Positions 36,213 to 50,900 of a stretch of DNA of 64,000 nt are shown piece after piece. The position numbers and the translations under genes were made by a program. The notes below the pieces were generated by a model. It saw nothing but the letters and a program-made list of their open reading frames with translations. It was not told where the DNA came from and ran no database searches. Origin of the DNA: Siphlonurus alternatus (taxonomy: Eukaryota; Arthropoda; Insecta; Ephemeroptera; Siphlonuridae); contig OX463788.1 in assembly GCA_949825025.1 (NCBI GenBank), positions 27,103,036 to 27,167,035 on the forward strand, in the 5' to 3' direction. Positions within the stretch are counted from its first letter, which is position 1. Each line of letters opens with the position of its first letter.

Positions 36213-37840
36213 ATTATAATAATATTTTATATTATATTTATACTTTATACATATAATATTTAAATAATTTTTTTGATATACATGCACTGTAAATATAGAT
36301 TAATTATATAATTTAATTTTTATACTGTGTGGATCGACTGTTGATGAGAATTTACCAAAATACTAAAAAAACAAAAAAAAAACAATTTTTTTGCACATTA
36401 ATTATGGAATGAATTGATTTATTTTAATTAATAAATTATTTAAAAATAAATATAAATTTTCAGTCGTTTTTATTAGTCACTGATACCTGGTGGTGAAAAA
36501 GTGAAGCATCATTGCAAAACATATGGAAGTGATTGAAAATCTCAACAACCGTGAAAATGACCTGTTTTACTGTGAAAATTTTGTTATAAAGTGACTTTGG
36601 AGGTAAAAAAACATCTTAACAGTTATAAATAAATCATACTGCTTAGGTGTAGGTATTAATGTTTTACTTTTGTGCTCACAGAAACCCAAAATCAAGGAAA
36701 AACCATAAGTCAACTGCAGATCATTGCAGACACAATGCCAGCAGTTTGTTTTTCCTGCTCTTCATTATTTTCCTTGCATGGTAAGTACATATTTTTATTT
36801 TGAATATTTTATGTTTCTCATCATTCAATTTAAAATCAAATATTTAATAAAAGCATACCGTCATGTTTTTTTTTATTTATTTCTAAGATCGAATTAAATG
36901 ATCAGAATCAAAAGATTGCCACAACATTTTGAATCAAAGTTTTAATGTTTAATGTACTGTGCCCTGCAGGAATTGGCATACTGTGAGCCACTGAAAGATC
37001 CCAGACTACAGTTTTATGGATGGAAGAGATGCAAGAAGAGTCTCTTTAAAAAGTTTCCTTTCATTCCTTAAGTTTATTTCTAAATTTGATTTCTGTGGCC
37101 GCCATTTTACCCGCATATCCCCACCCAGAGCGTATTTGAGTAGGAGGCCAAAACCCAGCCGGTGCGATCGTCATCTGTCGAGACATTAGCCGTCCGGAAT
37201 TTAAAAAATAACTTGCAACGTAATCGGGAGGAAATATTTTTTTTTAAATATTTACTTGATATTAATGAAGGTGTCTTGCAGTGCAACATTACTTCAATGT
37301 AGTCTCCCGTTTGCTAATTATTTTATTTATAGTTCATAAATATCATACTTCTTGAGGTATAAGACGGTAAAGTTAGGGCGGGAAATTGGTTCTATCTTCC
37401 AAGCTTTAGTAATGTATCATGACGTCACGAAATATTGAAAACACAAAAGTACTTGAATCAACTTTCATACATTATTTTCGATGTAGTAAATAACTTTACT
37501 TGATATATACAAAGTATAGAAAATGCAATTAAGTAAAGTGAAAGTCACTCGCTATGAAGAAAGGCTTTCAATGTTCATATGACGTCATCGCCAGTAAACT
37601 GACTTTTATTACTTCGCGCATGCCGGCGCATGCGCAGATGTAACAGAAGTAGCAGAAGTCGGGTTCATAAAAGTTTAATTTAAGTGTATTAATATTGTTT
37701 TTGGGTAAAAAAAAAGGTTGTCCAGTAAGATTAAACTATATTAGAGTTAAACTTGTTTCATTTTGAAAACTCTAGCATACAAGGTAATTGTCGTAAACTG
37801 CAACCAAAGTGAAGCCCTCTCCCATTTGATTACACGCAAA
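36213..37840. other. Core of element H, non-coding, promoter-like motifs
   Basis: AT-rich first half; the second half has TGGCCGCCATTTTACCCGC (about 37096), two TGACGTCA sites (about 37419, 37581) and GGCGCATGCGCAGATG (NRF1-like, about 37626). There is no supported open frame; a 60-codon minus frame at 37107-37289 covers the GC-richer part. Confidence 0.5.
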
Positions 37841-40800
37841 CCCACGAGAAAATAAGCGTGAAAATTGGAGTCAAATTCACTCGCGCATATTGACTCCAAT
37901 TGACCCAAATTTGGCCCCTCGTTTATGTCAATATGCGCGAGTGAATTCACGTGTATTGAATCATTTTGGTGCAGATTGGCTCGTATATATTGACGTATTT
38001 TCACGTATTTTGACAAATATTGGCGTAAATGCCGGCCCAAATCCTTCGTTCGGCCTCACGTACTTTCAGGTATATTCACATATATTGACTCACCTATTTT
38101 CACCCATATTAACCCAAAATTGGCCCCTTTTATGCGTGAATATTCGCGAGTGAATTCACGTGTATTGAAGCATTTTGGTGCAGATTGGCTCGTATATATT
38201 GGCGTATTTTCACGTATTTTGACAAATATTGGCGTAAATGCCGGCCCAAATCCTTCGTTCGGCCTCACGTACTTTCAGGTATATTCACATATATTGACTC
38301 ACCTATTTTCACCCATATTAACCCAAAATTGGCCCCTTTTACGCGTGTATCTGAATGAGTGGGTATTTCACGAATATTCACCCACTTTCACCTCTGTTGA
38401 CCTGCATTGCCCCCCGTACTTGTTTCACTCATTCTCACGCTTTTTGACGCACTTTCACCCATTTGTCAACCAATTTTTTCCATACAGTCCCCTCATGCAT
38501 ATTGACGCATTTTGACATATTTTCACCCATTTGTCAACCAATATTTTCCATACAGTCCTCTCATGCATATTGACGCATTTTGACACACTTTCACCCATTT
38601 GTCAACCAATTTTTTCCATACTGTCTCCTCATGCATATTGACGCATTTTGACATATTTTGACGCACTTTCACCCATTAGTCAACCAATTTTTTCTATAAA
38701 ATCCCCTCATGCATATTGACGCATTTTGACATATTTTCACGAAGTTTCACGCTTTTACCAACCAAATTTTTACACCAAGTCCGTTCATGCATATTGACAT
38801 ATTTTGACGAACTTTGACCCTTTTAGTAACCAACTTTTTCCATAGAGTCCGTTCATGCATATTGACACTTTTTGACATATTTTGACAAACTTTGGCCCTT
38901 TTACTAACCAACTTTTTCCATAAAGTCCGTTCATGCATATTGACACTTTTTGACATATTTTCACGAATTTTCACGCTTTCATGGAACAAATTTTTTCCAC
39001 CAAGTCCCCTCATGCATATTGACGCATTTTGACGCACTTTCACCCATTTGTCAACCAATTTTTTCTATAAAATCCCCTCTGCATATTGAAGCATTTTGAC
39101 ATATTTTCACGAAGTTTCACGCTTTTACCAACCAAATTTTTACACCAAGTCCGTTCATGCATATTGACACTTTTTGACATATTTTGACGAACTTTGACCC
39201 TTTTAGTAACCAACTTTTTCCATAGAGTCCGTTCATGCATATTGACACTTTTTGACATATTTTGACGAACTTTGGCCCTTTTACTAACCAACTTTTTCCA
39301 TAAAGTCCGTTCATGCATATTGACACTTTTTGACATATTTTCACGAATTTTCACGCTTTTATGGAACAAATTTTTTACAACAAGTCCGTTCATGCATATT
39401 GACATTTTTTGACATATTTTCAAGAACTTTCACATAAGTATCGATCAAATTTTGTTATTAAGTTCACTCATGCATATTATACATCACGCATTTTTACACA
39501 TGCATTTTCACGCACAACAGCATACATTTCTCGTCATAGGCTAGCTCACCGAACCGTTGAAGTTAATGCAGTTCCATAGCCTCGTCAGTCCATCGATACC
39601 TGAAATGTGCAAAGAATCCACAAAGAAACACGCTCGCAAATTTTTTACACAATGGAAATTGTTCTCACTTGCCACACCACAATTAAAAATGAAGAGCAAA
39701 ATAAAAATAACAATTAAAAGCATTATTACAAACAGAAATATATAGGCATACAGTAAAATATGAGGCCTCTAATAAAACTTTTACTATAGGGTTGAATATT
39801 ATAGCAATATAAATTTTCACTGATTCCCTCTAGGCTTGAATAATTTAACTGAAAAATAATTTAATTATCATAATATAGGGCCAAACTTTAACTGTTTCAA
39901 TTTAACCATCATAATGAGCGAATTCATATACCTCATAATAGTAATTTTTTAAATAAGGAACTAATTTTACTTATCTGATATACGACTTCTCGTGTTTTAA
40001 TCTTCTTTTTCTCATCTTGAATACACGACTAAACATCCGATTCTGACATTTTGTAAACACGTGCCGTACGGCCGGAGGGAATTCAACATCGCATTATCTC
40101 TTTTTTCATCATTAAAAATGCGGAAAACTTGCAAATTTTAACATTGGACAAACGAATGATTACCTAACTTCACTTTAATTAACAATTTAATAATCAGGAA
40201 CAAGTAAAACTTCACTTAAACACCTCATAAACACCACAATCATGAAGCTTCCACGCACCTCTAGCTATGTCGCCATCTTGTATAGCTACCAACCGCCAAG
40301 TCGAATGACCGGAAGTTCCCCCACTTTCAATTCTTGAACAATTTTTTTACCAAGTCTATTCACGCACATTGGCACTTTTTGACATATTTTCGCGAACTTC
40401 CACGTATTTACTAACCAAATTTGTCTACAAAGTCCACTGACGTATTTTGACCCATTTTGAGCTATTTTCACGAACTTCCACGTATTTACTAACCAAATTT
40501 TTCTACAATGTCCATTGACGTATTTTGACACATTTTGACATATTTTCGCGAACTTCCACGTATTTACTAACCAATTATTTCTACAAAGTTCACTGACGTA
40601 TATTAACCCATTTTGACATATTTTCACGAACTTCCACGTATTTACTAACCAAATTTTTCTACAAAGTCCACCAACGTATTTTGACATATTTTCGCGAACA
40701 TCCACGTATTTACTAACCAATTATTTCTACAAAGTTCACTGACGTATATTGACCTATTTTGACAATTAATCTATACAGGTGAATGGACTTTGTAAAAAAA

Positions 40801-42074
40801 GGTGTTATCTTCCATAAACCGACTTTGTGGGAAGATTTGGTCGATAACCGTGTGAAAATGCTTGAAAAAGTGTAAAAATAGGTGAACTTGCATGAACGGA
40901 CTTTGTGGAAAAAGTTGGTTAGTAAAAGGGTCAAAATATGTCAAAAAGTGTCAATATATGCATGAACGGACTTTGTATTAAAATTTGGTCGATAAAAGAG
41001 TGAAAGTTCGTGAAAATATGTCAAAAAGTGTCAACATGCATGAACGGACTTTATGAAAAAAGTTGGTTAGTAAAAGGGCCAAAGTTCGTCAAAATATGTC
41101 AAAAAGTGTCAATATGCATGAACGGACTTTATGAAAAAAGTTGGTTAATAAAAGGGTCAAAGTTCGTCAAAATATGTCAAAAAGTGTCAATATGCATGAA
41201 CGGACTTTATGGAAAATGTTGGTTAGTAAAAGGGTCAAAGTTCGTCAAAATATGTCAAAAAGTGTTAATATGCATGAACGGACTTTATGGAAAAAGTTGG
41301 TTAGTAAAAGGGTCAAAGTTCGTCAAAATATGTCAAAAAGTGTCAATATGCATGAACGGACTTTCTGGAAAAAGTTGGTTAGTAAAAGGGTCAAAGTTCG
41401 TCAAAATATGTCAAAAAGTGTCAATATGCATGAACGGACTTGGTGTAAAAATTTGGTTGGTAAAAGGGTGAAAGTTCGTGAAAATATGTCAAAAAGTGTC
41501 AACATGCATGAACGGACTTTAAGGAAAAAGTTGGTTAGTAAAAGGGTCAAAGTTCGTCAAAATATGTTAAAAAGTGTCAATATGCATGAACAGACTTGGT
41601 GTAAAAATTTCGTCGGTAAAAGGGTGAAAGTTCGTGAAAATATGCCAAAAAGAGTGAATTTAAATTGTGTCAAAGTAGCTGAAAGTACGTCAAAATGAAT
41701 CAATTTACTTCATATTAATTGTAGAGCAATAAATGCGTGAAAATGCTTGAAACTTTATCAAAATGGGTGAGTGAAAATAAGTCAACAGGCATCAATGTAG
41801 GTGAAGTTCACACCAAATTAGAAATACTTGGATATACGTGAAACTGCGTGAATCTGTACGAGTCAATTGTGTGAAAATATGTAAGTATATGTCAATATGG
41901 GTGAGTGAAACTGCTTGAAATTCACCTATTTTGATAAATAGCTGAAAATTTGTCAATATGCTTGAATGAAGCGTCAATCTGCATGAGCCATACTTCAATA
42001 TATTTCAATGTATGGGAATATGGGTGAGATTTTCAACCATATTGACGAATTATTCACGTTTTTTTTCTCGTGGG
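37841..42074. mobile_element. Element E: CCC/GGG TIR element with TTGACATATTTTCACG repeats
   Basis: Left CCCACGAGAAAATAAGCGTG, right ...ACGTTTTTTTTCTCGTGGG; 2-bp duplication AA (37839-37840, 42075-42076). The left arm (37860-39470) and right arms (40300-40760, 40780-42050) are arrays of CATATTGACGCATTTTGAC-type words in opposite orientation. Parts have a 78-bp unit, and a 210-bp segment (about 38030-38330) is duplicated. The 78-bp period is divisible by 3, so frames such as 41010-41471 and 41141-41698 stay open; they are repeat artefacts, not genes. The unique core is 39480-40290. Confidence 0.88.
39545..40290 (-). pseudogene. Promoter-like and exon-like core of element E
   Basis: On the minus strand the core starts with GACCGGAAGT-like (reverse of 40306) and ACAAGATGGCGACATAGC (about 40270), which are ETS- and YY1-like. 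About 200 bp downstream is ATGTCAGAATCGGATG (near 40050), opening MSESDV, a TAG, then SCIQDEKKKIKTREVVYQIS in the same frame. Near 39602 an acceptor-like GCACATTTCAG|GTATCG opens a short terminal segment ending before 39550. I cannot assign a protein. The layout resembles a gene 5' end joined to a 3' exon, with the middle missing or intronic. Confidence 0.35.
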
Positions 42075-42534
42075 AACCTGCTGCTCAGTAGGACGGCTAT
42101 TGAAAAGTTGGCGCGGTCGTGTTGTGGAGTCCTAATCAAGTTCGCTCTGCCCCACCTTTCAGATGTCAGCACTGCATGAGTCAAAACATGTTTTGAATGT
42201 GTCATTTAAGTACCAAATAAAAATTCTTAATTTATTTTTTCTGTACTTTTTCGTATATAGAAAATTAAAAAATAATTTTTGATACTAAAAAAAATTAGTA
42301 AACAGCATATTTTATGGCAGGAGCAGGGGCAGGGAAATTTTGATCTAAGGTTGCCAGGTAAGACTTGGTATCCCGTACCAGCACACCAGGTAAAATCTTA
42401 CCAGCCAGGCTATGCAGAGTGACCATTTCTTACCAGCCAGGCTGGTACGGATATAATGTTAAATTGTACCTGCAGATGGCCAAGTTTGTTACCAGGCACC
42501 TTACCAGGTTCAACCAGACCGTAGAGATAGGGTA

Positions 42535-44203
42535 ATCACTAATGCCCTATAAATAAAAAAAAACATTGAAATGGCTTAAATGAAAGAGGAAATTGTTCTC
42601 CTGTAATACAAATCAAATACCGGTATTACAAATATACAGTAAATTGAAATAGGAAATTGTAATCCTGTAATATTAAAAAATATATATTAGTATATTACAA
42701 ATATACAGTAATGTGAAAGAGGAAATTGTAAACCTGTAATATTAAATAAAAAAATATATATTACAAATATTATATACAGTAATGTGAAAGAGGAAATTGT
42801 AATCCTGTAAATGGAAAAATGATACGAACATACAGAGTAACAACTAAAGGTTGTAAATCCCAATAAACAATGAAATCTACAGCTACAGCAAATAAAAAAC
42901 AAAGTCAAATGTAGTAAATTTTGTGGCATACCAGTATTAAAAAATTTGACGATGTCAAATAAAATGTACAAAGGGCTGTAAAATTGCATCCTCATCATTC
43001 CTTTACCTATGTTACCTAAAACCTAAGCCCAAGGTAAAAAGGGATATCCATCTTGATCACACAATATCCTGTCTAAAAAAACCTCACAAATCCTGCTTGA
43101 AAGTGACAGTAATTTGGTGCATTAGAATTGACGAGTAAATTCAAATAACGTCAACATCCGTTGAATCATTTGTGGTCCTATATGCAATAAGAAAAAAAAC
43201 TCAAAACTATTATTATTAGAGGGTGCTAAATAATGATAATACACCATAATTGTTAATGTGAAATCTCAAATTATGGAAGAAATACAGTATAATTAAAATT
43301 GTCAATAATAATTCAAAAAATAATATTTTTGCATATACTGTAAATAATAATAGTGCAACAGCAAATTGAAATTCAAGTCTCAAAATAATAGAGCTAGGTT
43401 GTCTTTTGAAATCATAGTGCAAATAACTCTATATAGTTAATTAACTAAAGATACAATTCAAATGTATCAAAAGTCATATAATAATAATGAGTATTCAGCT
43501 CAAATAATTAATCAATGTCAAAAGTTATACCTAAATTTGAGATAAGCTGAAATAGACAATATTTTGTATTCTGTGTGAACACTAATGCAAAAAATAATAT
43601 GGTATTCTTCATGCCAAAATATTTAAATTGCTATGTGCAAAATAAATTATTCCTCCCCCCCCCCCCAAAAGGGGAAAATATTGCAATCGTAGTGTTGACA
43701 AAATCTCAAGTTGTACTGTTGAAGTTTTGAAATATGTAGAAATAACAAGGGGAAAATAATCTTATATAATGGCAAAGTCTTAAAAGTTTTAAGTTAAAAT
43801 GTAAGCTCAAATTATTCATAATTGGAAAAAAAACAATAATGATTGTATATATTATATAAGCAAAGATGATATTGTAATCAGAAATTTCTAAAAGTGCAGT
43901 TCATAAGTAATCACAATAAATAATCATAAATCTTGATTGTGTCAAAGCTGATAATGTGCAGCAGTAAACAAATGAGCAGTTTAGTAAGACAATAAATTAG
44001 CACAATGTTTTGAATAATTTTAATTTGATATGGGAGAAAGTTGTAACTTCCAAGTTTATTAATAAATAATTTGTGCCATATGTCAGCAATAATCATAACT
44101 AATTCCCAATAGTTAATTTCAATGTCAAATTTAACTCAATTAATATTTATTCTTAAAGGGTTAAAAAATAATAATGTGTAAACAAAAAACCAAATTTAAT
44201 ATA
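42535..44203. other. Decayed interior of the copia-like element
   Basis: AT-rich without supported genes. A tandem repeat of about 60-65 bp (unit with GTGAAAGAGGAAATTGTAA and CCTGTAATATTAA) occupies roughly 42580-42815 in 3 to 4 copies. A C9 homopolymer lies near 43656. Confidence 0.45.
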
Positions 44204-45099
44204 TACCCACACAGCACACAATGGATATTTTTTAGATGATATCTAGATATAATCTGTATAGAACTTTTTACTTATCTAAAAATTATATAGATATTATCTA
44301 TGAACTTTCATGGATATTTTCTAGCTAAATGTCCTCTATTTTTTGGATAAAGTTATCTTGTTAATATCTTATCCTATAATTATACAGTTTTTATCTAGCT
44401 ATATTATCCTCCTATATACTATGCTTCTATTTTTAAGTAAAAACACACATAATAATTTAATTTAACAAACATTTTTATTATTTATAACATTTCTCAATCA
44501 ATATACATTAAAGGAATTTTTAAAAAATTTGTGATAAATCATCATACATGTAGAATGATAAAAAAAATAATATTATATGACAAAATTGGTTCTCATTTCT
44601 TAAGAAAACTTAACTGCTGCTGACATATTATAACATAAACACATATATTATATAATACTGTATGCATATTCATTAATATTTCAATATATATTAATAATTA
44701 TAATATTAAATGCATATAGCTAGTCACTGCATGCATGGCATACAGTATAACAAATTCCATATAAAACAATAATTAACTGTATGCCTACAGTATGCATTAT
44801 ATATGTTTTGTTTTAATTGTTATTAAAAAAGTAAAAGAACCTTAATTAATTTGAGCAATACAGATGTACTAAATTATTATAAATATGCAAGAGTATATAA
44901 AAATACAAGGAAAACAACTGCAATTTAGTATGCATACATTAAAAATTATCTCACTTATTCATTTTAAAAACATATACACACTGTTCTCCCTACTTGCTTG
45001 GCTTCTTTTGCTGGTCAGCATTGCTGATCTGTAGTGATGATCTGATGATATTGCCCAATACAGCTGCTGGCTGCAGTTTTCAGGAACCAATATGTTGCA

Positions 45100-46095
<996 letters not shown>

Positions 46096-47922
46096 AATTA
46101 TACCCGCGATGCAAAAAAATCGCTCCAGATAGAGAATAGATAAAATTATCTATAAAATATCTAGATAAAAATATCCTCAGATAAATTATAGATAAAATTA
46201 TCTATAAATATGCAGTAAGTTTTAAAAAGTTTACATACGCATTAATTATTTTAATTTATTAATTAAAGAAAATTTTAATTAATTTAGGTTTCAAAATTTA
46301 ATTAATTCAAAATTTCAATGGAATAAACAAATATGTACATAAAATTTAAATATTAAAATTATTAATTAGAAGTATATAATGTAACATTAAATAATAATAT
46401 TTTGTGTTCATTCTTTTTTTATACATTATATACAATAAATCTATTAAATCTGTATTATTATATTATTTATTATAAATTTTTACTGTCATGTGCATGTTTA
46501 AAATTTGGATAACTTTATCTATGTAATATCTCTTCCAAAATAAGCAAAGGTAAAAGATAGCAGTATCCAATTTTTATCTACATATTATCTCGGCACTTTA
46601 GATAAATATTGTATAAATATTAGATATCGTTATCTTGAATTGTGGTATATCCACTAAATATCTGCATATACAAAATATATCCAAAAAATATCTAGATATT
46701 GAGTTTTGTGTGCTGTGTGGGTATTGTTTTAAGTTAAAAACAACAAATTCCAGCAAAGTATGCAGAGGGAGAGAGAGTAGTGGAATGAGAAGATAGATAC
46801 AGTAATGTTAAATTTTAAATCTAGTATGGTTTGCTCAATAAGGTGCAAATTTATAGTACTAAAAATTACATAGCTTCAGTTGGATATTAGCCATTTTTTG
46901 TAAAATTCTAACATCTCATTTTATTTATCTCTAAATTAAGCAATAACCCTGACTCCACGGCACAGTAGGGCATAATTGGGCACAGTTAGGTAACCTGTAA
47001 TGCCCATGAGTATCCAGTAGGGCACAGTGTTTATATTAGGTACCCCAGAGCATCCTAGTTTTCTACGATTGGCGTAATTTGACACATTGAATACACTCTT
47101 TGAAGTTGTATCGACTGTGAACTAGAAGGGGCTTAAATGATGCTTTAATTGAAATATTATATCCAACTGATATTTTTTGTCATTAAATAAACTACATCTA
47201 ATTACTATCAAATTTATTTGTTTAATTTTGGACTTTGAAAAAATTTATACACGGATGGTAGCGCCATCTGTTTCTAAAAAATTGAAGTAAGAAAAAAAAA
47301 AGCAACATCCCTAGTCAAAAAAATAACTCAATGGTCAATTGGTTGACTACTGCCAGTGGTAAATTGGCTAATGGTCAAGTAGTCTTGGTCAAACTGTCAA
47401 GTTCGTGGTCAAGTTCATGGTCAAGTGGTCGTGGTCCATTTCATGGTCAAGTAGTCGCGGTTTCAAGTGATCCAATGGTCATGTAGTTGCATATATATGG
47501 CGCCACCTCACGCCGTACATCATGAGCAGCAAAAACTTTAGTTAGCCTCAGATATATTAGTAGAGATCGAATGATGCTGGAACATGTGATAAAATTATTC
47601 TTCCAAATTTTTACTTTGAATTGGTAAAAGATAGCAAAAATGCTACAAACAAAACAAATATAAAGAAAAATTTATATTAATTTTTTACGCAATTTCATAT
47701 TAAATTTTATCAATATCATCACAATATTAATTAAAAAAGAAATCAGCAAAACAATTATTTTCAAACAGTCACTTCTTTAAGTAATATATTTACCCATGAT
47801 AGCGTCTCTTTCCGGCGATCTTTTTTATCATGTCCCAAGAGCCGATAAACATTGACCCTGACTCCACGGCACAGTAGGGCACAATTGGGCACAGTTAAGG
47901 TTCACAGTTAGGTAAGCTGTAA

Positions 47923-50900
47923 CCCACGTCTAAATCTGGACTGGTCTGAGCTGATTAAGGTAGTTCAAATCAGCTCATGCAGTTCAAATGAGCTAATATT
48001 CTGGACTGTTTTGAACAGTGAAGCTCAAATCAGTTCAAATGTTTTTTTAACTATTCTGAGCTGTTTCCTGCTCAAAATTGCTGCAGTTCAATGCAGTTTG
48101 AATTAGTTCATATCAGCTCATAACCTTTCTGCAGCTCAAAGTAGCTTCAGCTAGCTCAAACTAGTCCTGTAGTCCAGGACAGTCCACCGCAGCTCAGAAA
48201 GTCCAGTTTAGTTCAAACCAATTCAGCGGCAGTCCAATGCAGCTCAGACAGTCCAGTCTAGTTCAAATTAGTTTATTGAAGCTCAGACAGTCCACTTCAG
48301 CTCAGACAGTCCCGTCTAGTTCAAATTAGTCCATTTAAGCTCAAACGGCCACTGTAGTCCAGGACAGCCCACCGCAGCTTAGACAGGCCAGTTTAGCTCA
48401 AACCTGTTCAGCGAAAGTCCAACGCAGCTCAGACAGTCCAGTCTAGTTCAAATTAGTCCATTGAAGCTCAGACAGTCCACTGCAGTCCAGGACAGTCCAC
48501 CACAGCTCAGACAGTCCAGTTTAGCTCAAAACAGCTCAGCGGCAGTCCAATGCAGCTCAGACAGTCCAGTCTAGTTCAAATTAGTTAATTGAAGCTCAGA
48601 CAGTCCACTGCAGTCCAGGACAGTTCACCGCAGCTCAGACAGTCCAGTCTAGTTAAAATTAGTCCATTGAAGCTCAGACAGTCCACTGTAGTCCAGGACA
48701 GTCTACCGCAGCTCAGACAGTCCAGTTTAGTTCAAACCAGTACAGTGGCAGTCCAATGCAGCTCAGACAGTCCAGTCTAGTTCAAATTAGTTAATTGAAG
48801 CTCAGACAGTCCAGTCTAGTTCAAATTAGTCCATTAAAGCTCAGATAGTCCACTGCAGTCCAGGACAGTTCACCGCAGCTCAGACAGTCCAGTCTAGTTC
48901 AAATTAGTCCATTAAAGCTCAGACAGTCCACTGCAGTCCAGGACAGTCCACCGCAGCTCAGACAGTCCAGAGTCTAGTTCAAATTAGTCCATTGAAGCTC
49001 AGACAGTCCACTGTAGTCCAGGACAGTCCACCGCAGCTTAGACAGTCCAGTTTAGCTCAAACCAGTACAGCGGCAGTCCAATGCAGTTCAGAGAGTCCAG
49101 TCTAGTTCAAATTAGTTAATTGAAGCTCAGACAGTCCACTGCAGTCCAGGACAGTCCACTGCAGCTCAGACAGTCCAGTCTAGTTAAAATAAGTCCATTG
49201 AAGCTCAGACAGTCCACTGTAGTCCAGGACAGTCTACCGCAGCTCAGACAGTCCAGTTTAGTTCAAACCAGTACAGCGGCAGTCCAATGCAGCTCAGACA
49301 GTCCAGTCTAGTTCAAATTAGTTAATTGAAGCTCAGACAGTCCACCGCAGCTCAGACAGTCCAGTCTAGTTCAAATTAGTCCATTAAAGCTCAGACAGTC
49401 CACTGCAGTCCACCGCAGCTCAGACAGTCCAGAGTCTAGTTCAAATTAGTCCATTGAAGCTCAGACAGTCCACTGTAGTCCAGGACAGTCCACCGCAGCT
49501 TAGACAGTCCAGTTTAGCTCAAACCAGTACAGCGGCAGTCCAATGCAGTTCAGAGAGTCGATCCAGTCTAGTTCAAATTAGTTAATTGAAGCTCAGACAG
49601 TCCACAGCAGTCCAGGACAGTCCACCGCAGCTCAGACAGTCCAGTCTAGTTCAGACAGTCCACTGTAGTCCAGGTTAGTCCACCGCAGCTCAGACAGTCC
49701 AGTTTAGCTCAAACCAGTACAGCGGCAGTCCAATGCAGCTCAGACAGTCCAGTCTAGTTCAAATTAGTTTATTGAGAAGCTAGCTTAGTTCTTTTATTAC
49801 ATATTTATAAGATATTATAATTATAAAACACCATCATGACATGCAAATGCTCACAAATAAATTACAAAATTTAATTAAATTACATAATTAGTGAAGTCTA
49901 TAAAAATCAAAGAGGTAGAAATAATAAACTATAAAAACTGAACTTTCGTCGTGCAGCAGCATTTATTTTGAAGAAAGTGGTGTGTTTTCACCATCAATGC
50001 CCATCATGCATTGCGCCAAGAACTGAGCCGCACAAAGCGCCATCTTGTTTTGAAACGGTTTTGAAATTTGTACCGGTCCGACCGGCGACCAGACGCTGCT
50101 ATTATTTTATCTCAATGCTGCTTATAGTTGGCTGCTAGCTAGCGTGTGGTGTTGTGATACAAATTATTGTTTTGTGTACTATTTGACGTATTAATTAAAC
50201 TACTATATTTCAAACTCTTCGGCATGTAATCTATTAGGCTTCTTTCACAATCACGCCGCAACATTTTGCAAAAAAATCAAGCTTCACTTGATTTTCTTAC
50301 GGCGGTACGTTTGTTGCGGCATATTTTTGCAAAAAAATCGGACCATGTGAAAGGAACTTTATAAGGTAAGATATTTTGTGTATTAAGTCCGTATGACAAC
50401 TATCAGGGTTAAATCTGATCGGAATATTTTTCTTTTCCCTGCTGCTGTCCAAGTGGCACTCTCTCTCTAACAGGCCCGAGACGCTGCCAAAGTGTGAATA
50501 TTTGGGAACGAATACTACCTCATCTCACTGATAACGTATACCAGTAAGATCCTGTGGTCAGAGGTACAGTAACTTTCTTTTAAATATTGAGGCCTTGTAT
50601 GCATACTGTATATCATAGTGTATGTTCGAGCCTAACAACTATGTATGCACACTGTACCGGTATGACATGCATACTGTACATATACTGTACTGTAACATTA
50701 CAGTATGCATACATAATACTCTATGCATTATGCCTGTTTTTATTGCTGTAAAAGAGCTTTCACATATTATGCATTTGCATACTACATGCAAAGTCGTAAT
50801 TTGCCACGGCTTTCCGCAGAAAAATTACTTCATTTTCTTTCGGATCTCTATTTATAAGACACTCTGCAGCAATTTTTGATTATGTGTAAGAAGCTTAATA

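Larger units (their letters stand above)
31253..42532. mobile_element. Element H: CCC/GGG TIR element with TACCAGC repeats
   Basis: TIR of about 38 bp, nearly perfect (left CCCTATCTCTACGGTCTGGT, matched inverted at the right end), in a 2-bp duplication TA (31251-31252, 42533-42534). Subterminal TGGTAAGCC/TTACCAGCC/ACCAGGCA words lie at 31270-31440 and 42355-42510. It contains a gag-protease LTR element (31512-36212) and element E (37841-42074). The remaining core (36213-37840) is non-coding with promoter-like motifs. Confidence 0.88.

Noticed and set aside
41010..41698. Two long plus-strand frames (153 and 185 codons) reading repeated HERTLWKK/MNGLYGKS peptides
   Set aside because: They are produced by a 78-bp tandem unit in the arm of element E; both frames are open for the same reason and neither has protein features.
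48589..49311. Frames reading MKLRQSTAVQDS repeats
   Set aside because: Product of the GACAGTCCA array in the left arm of element C.
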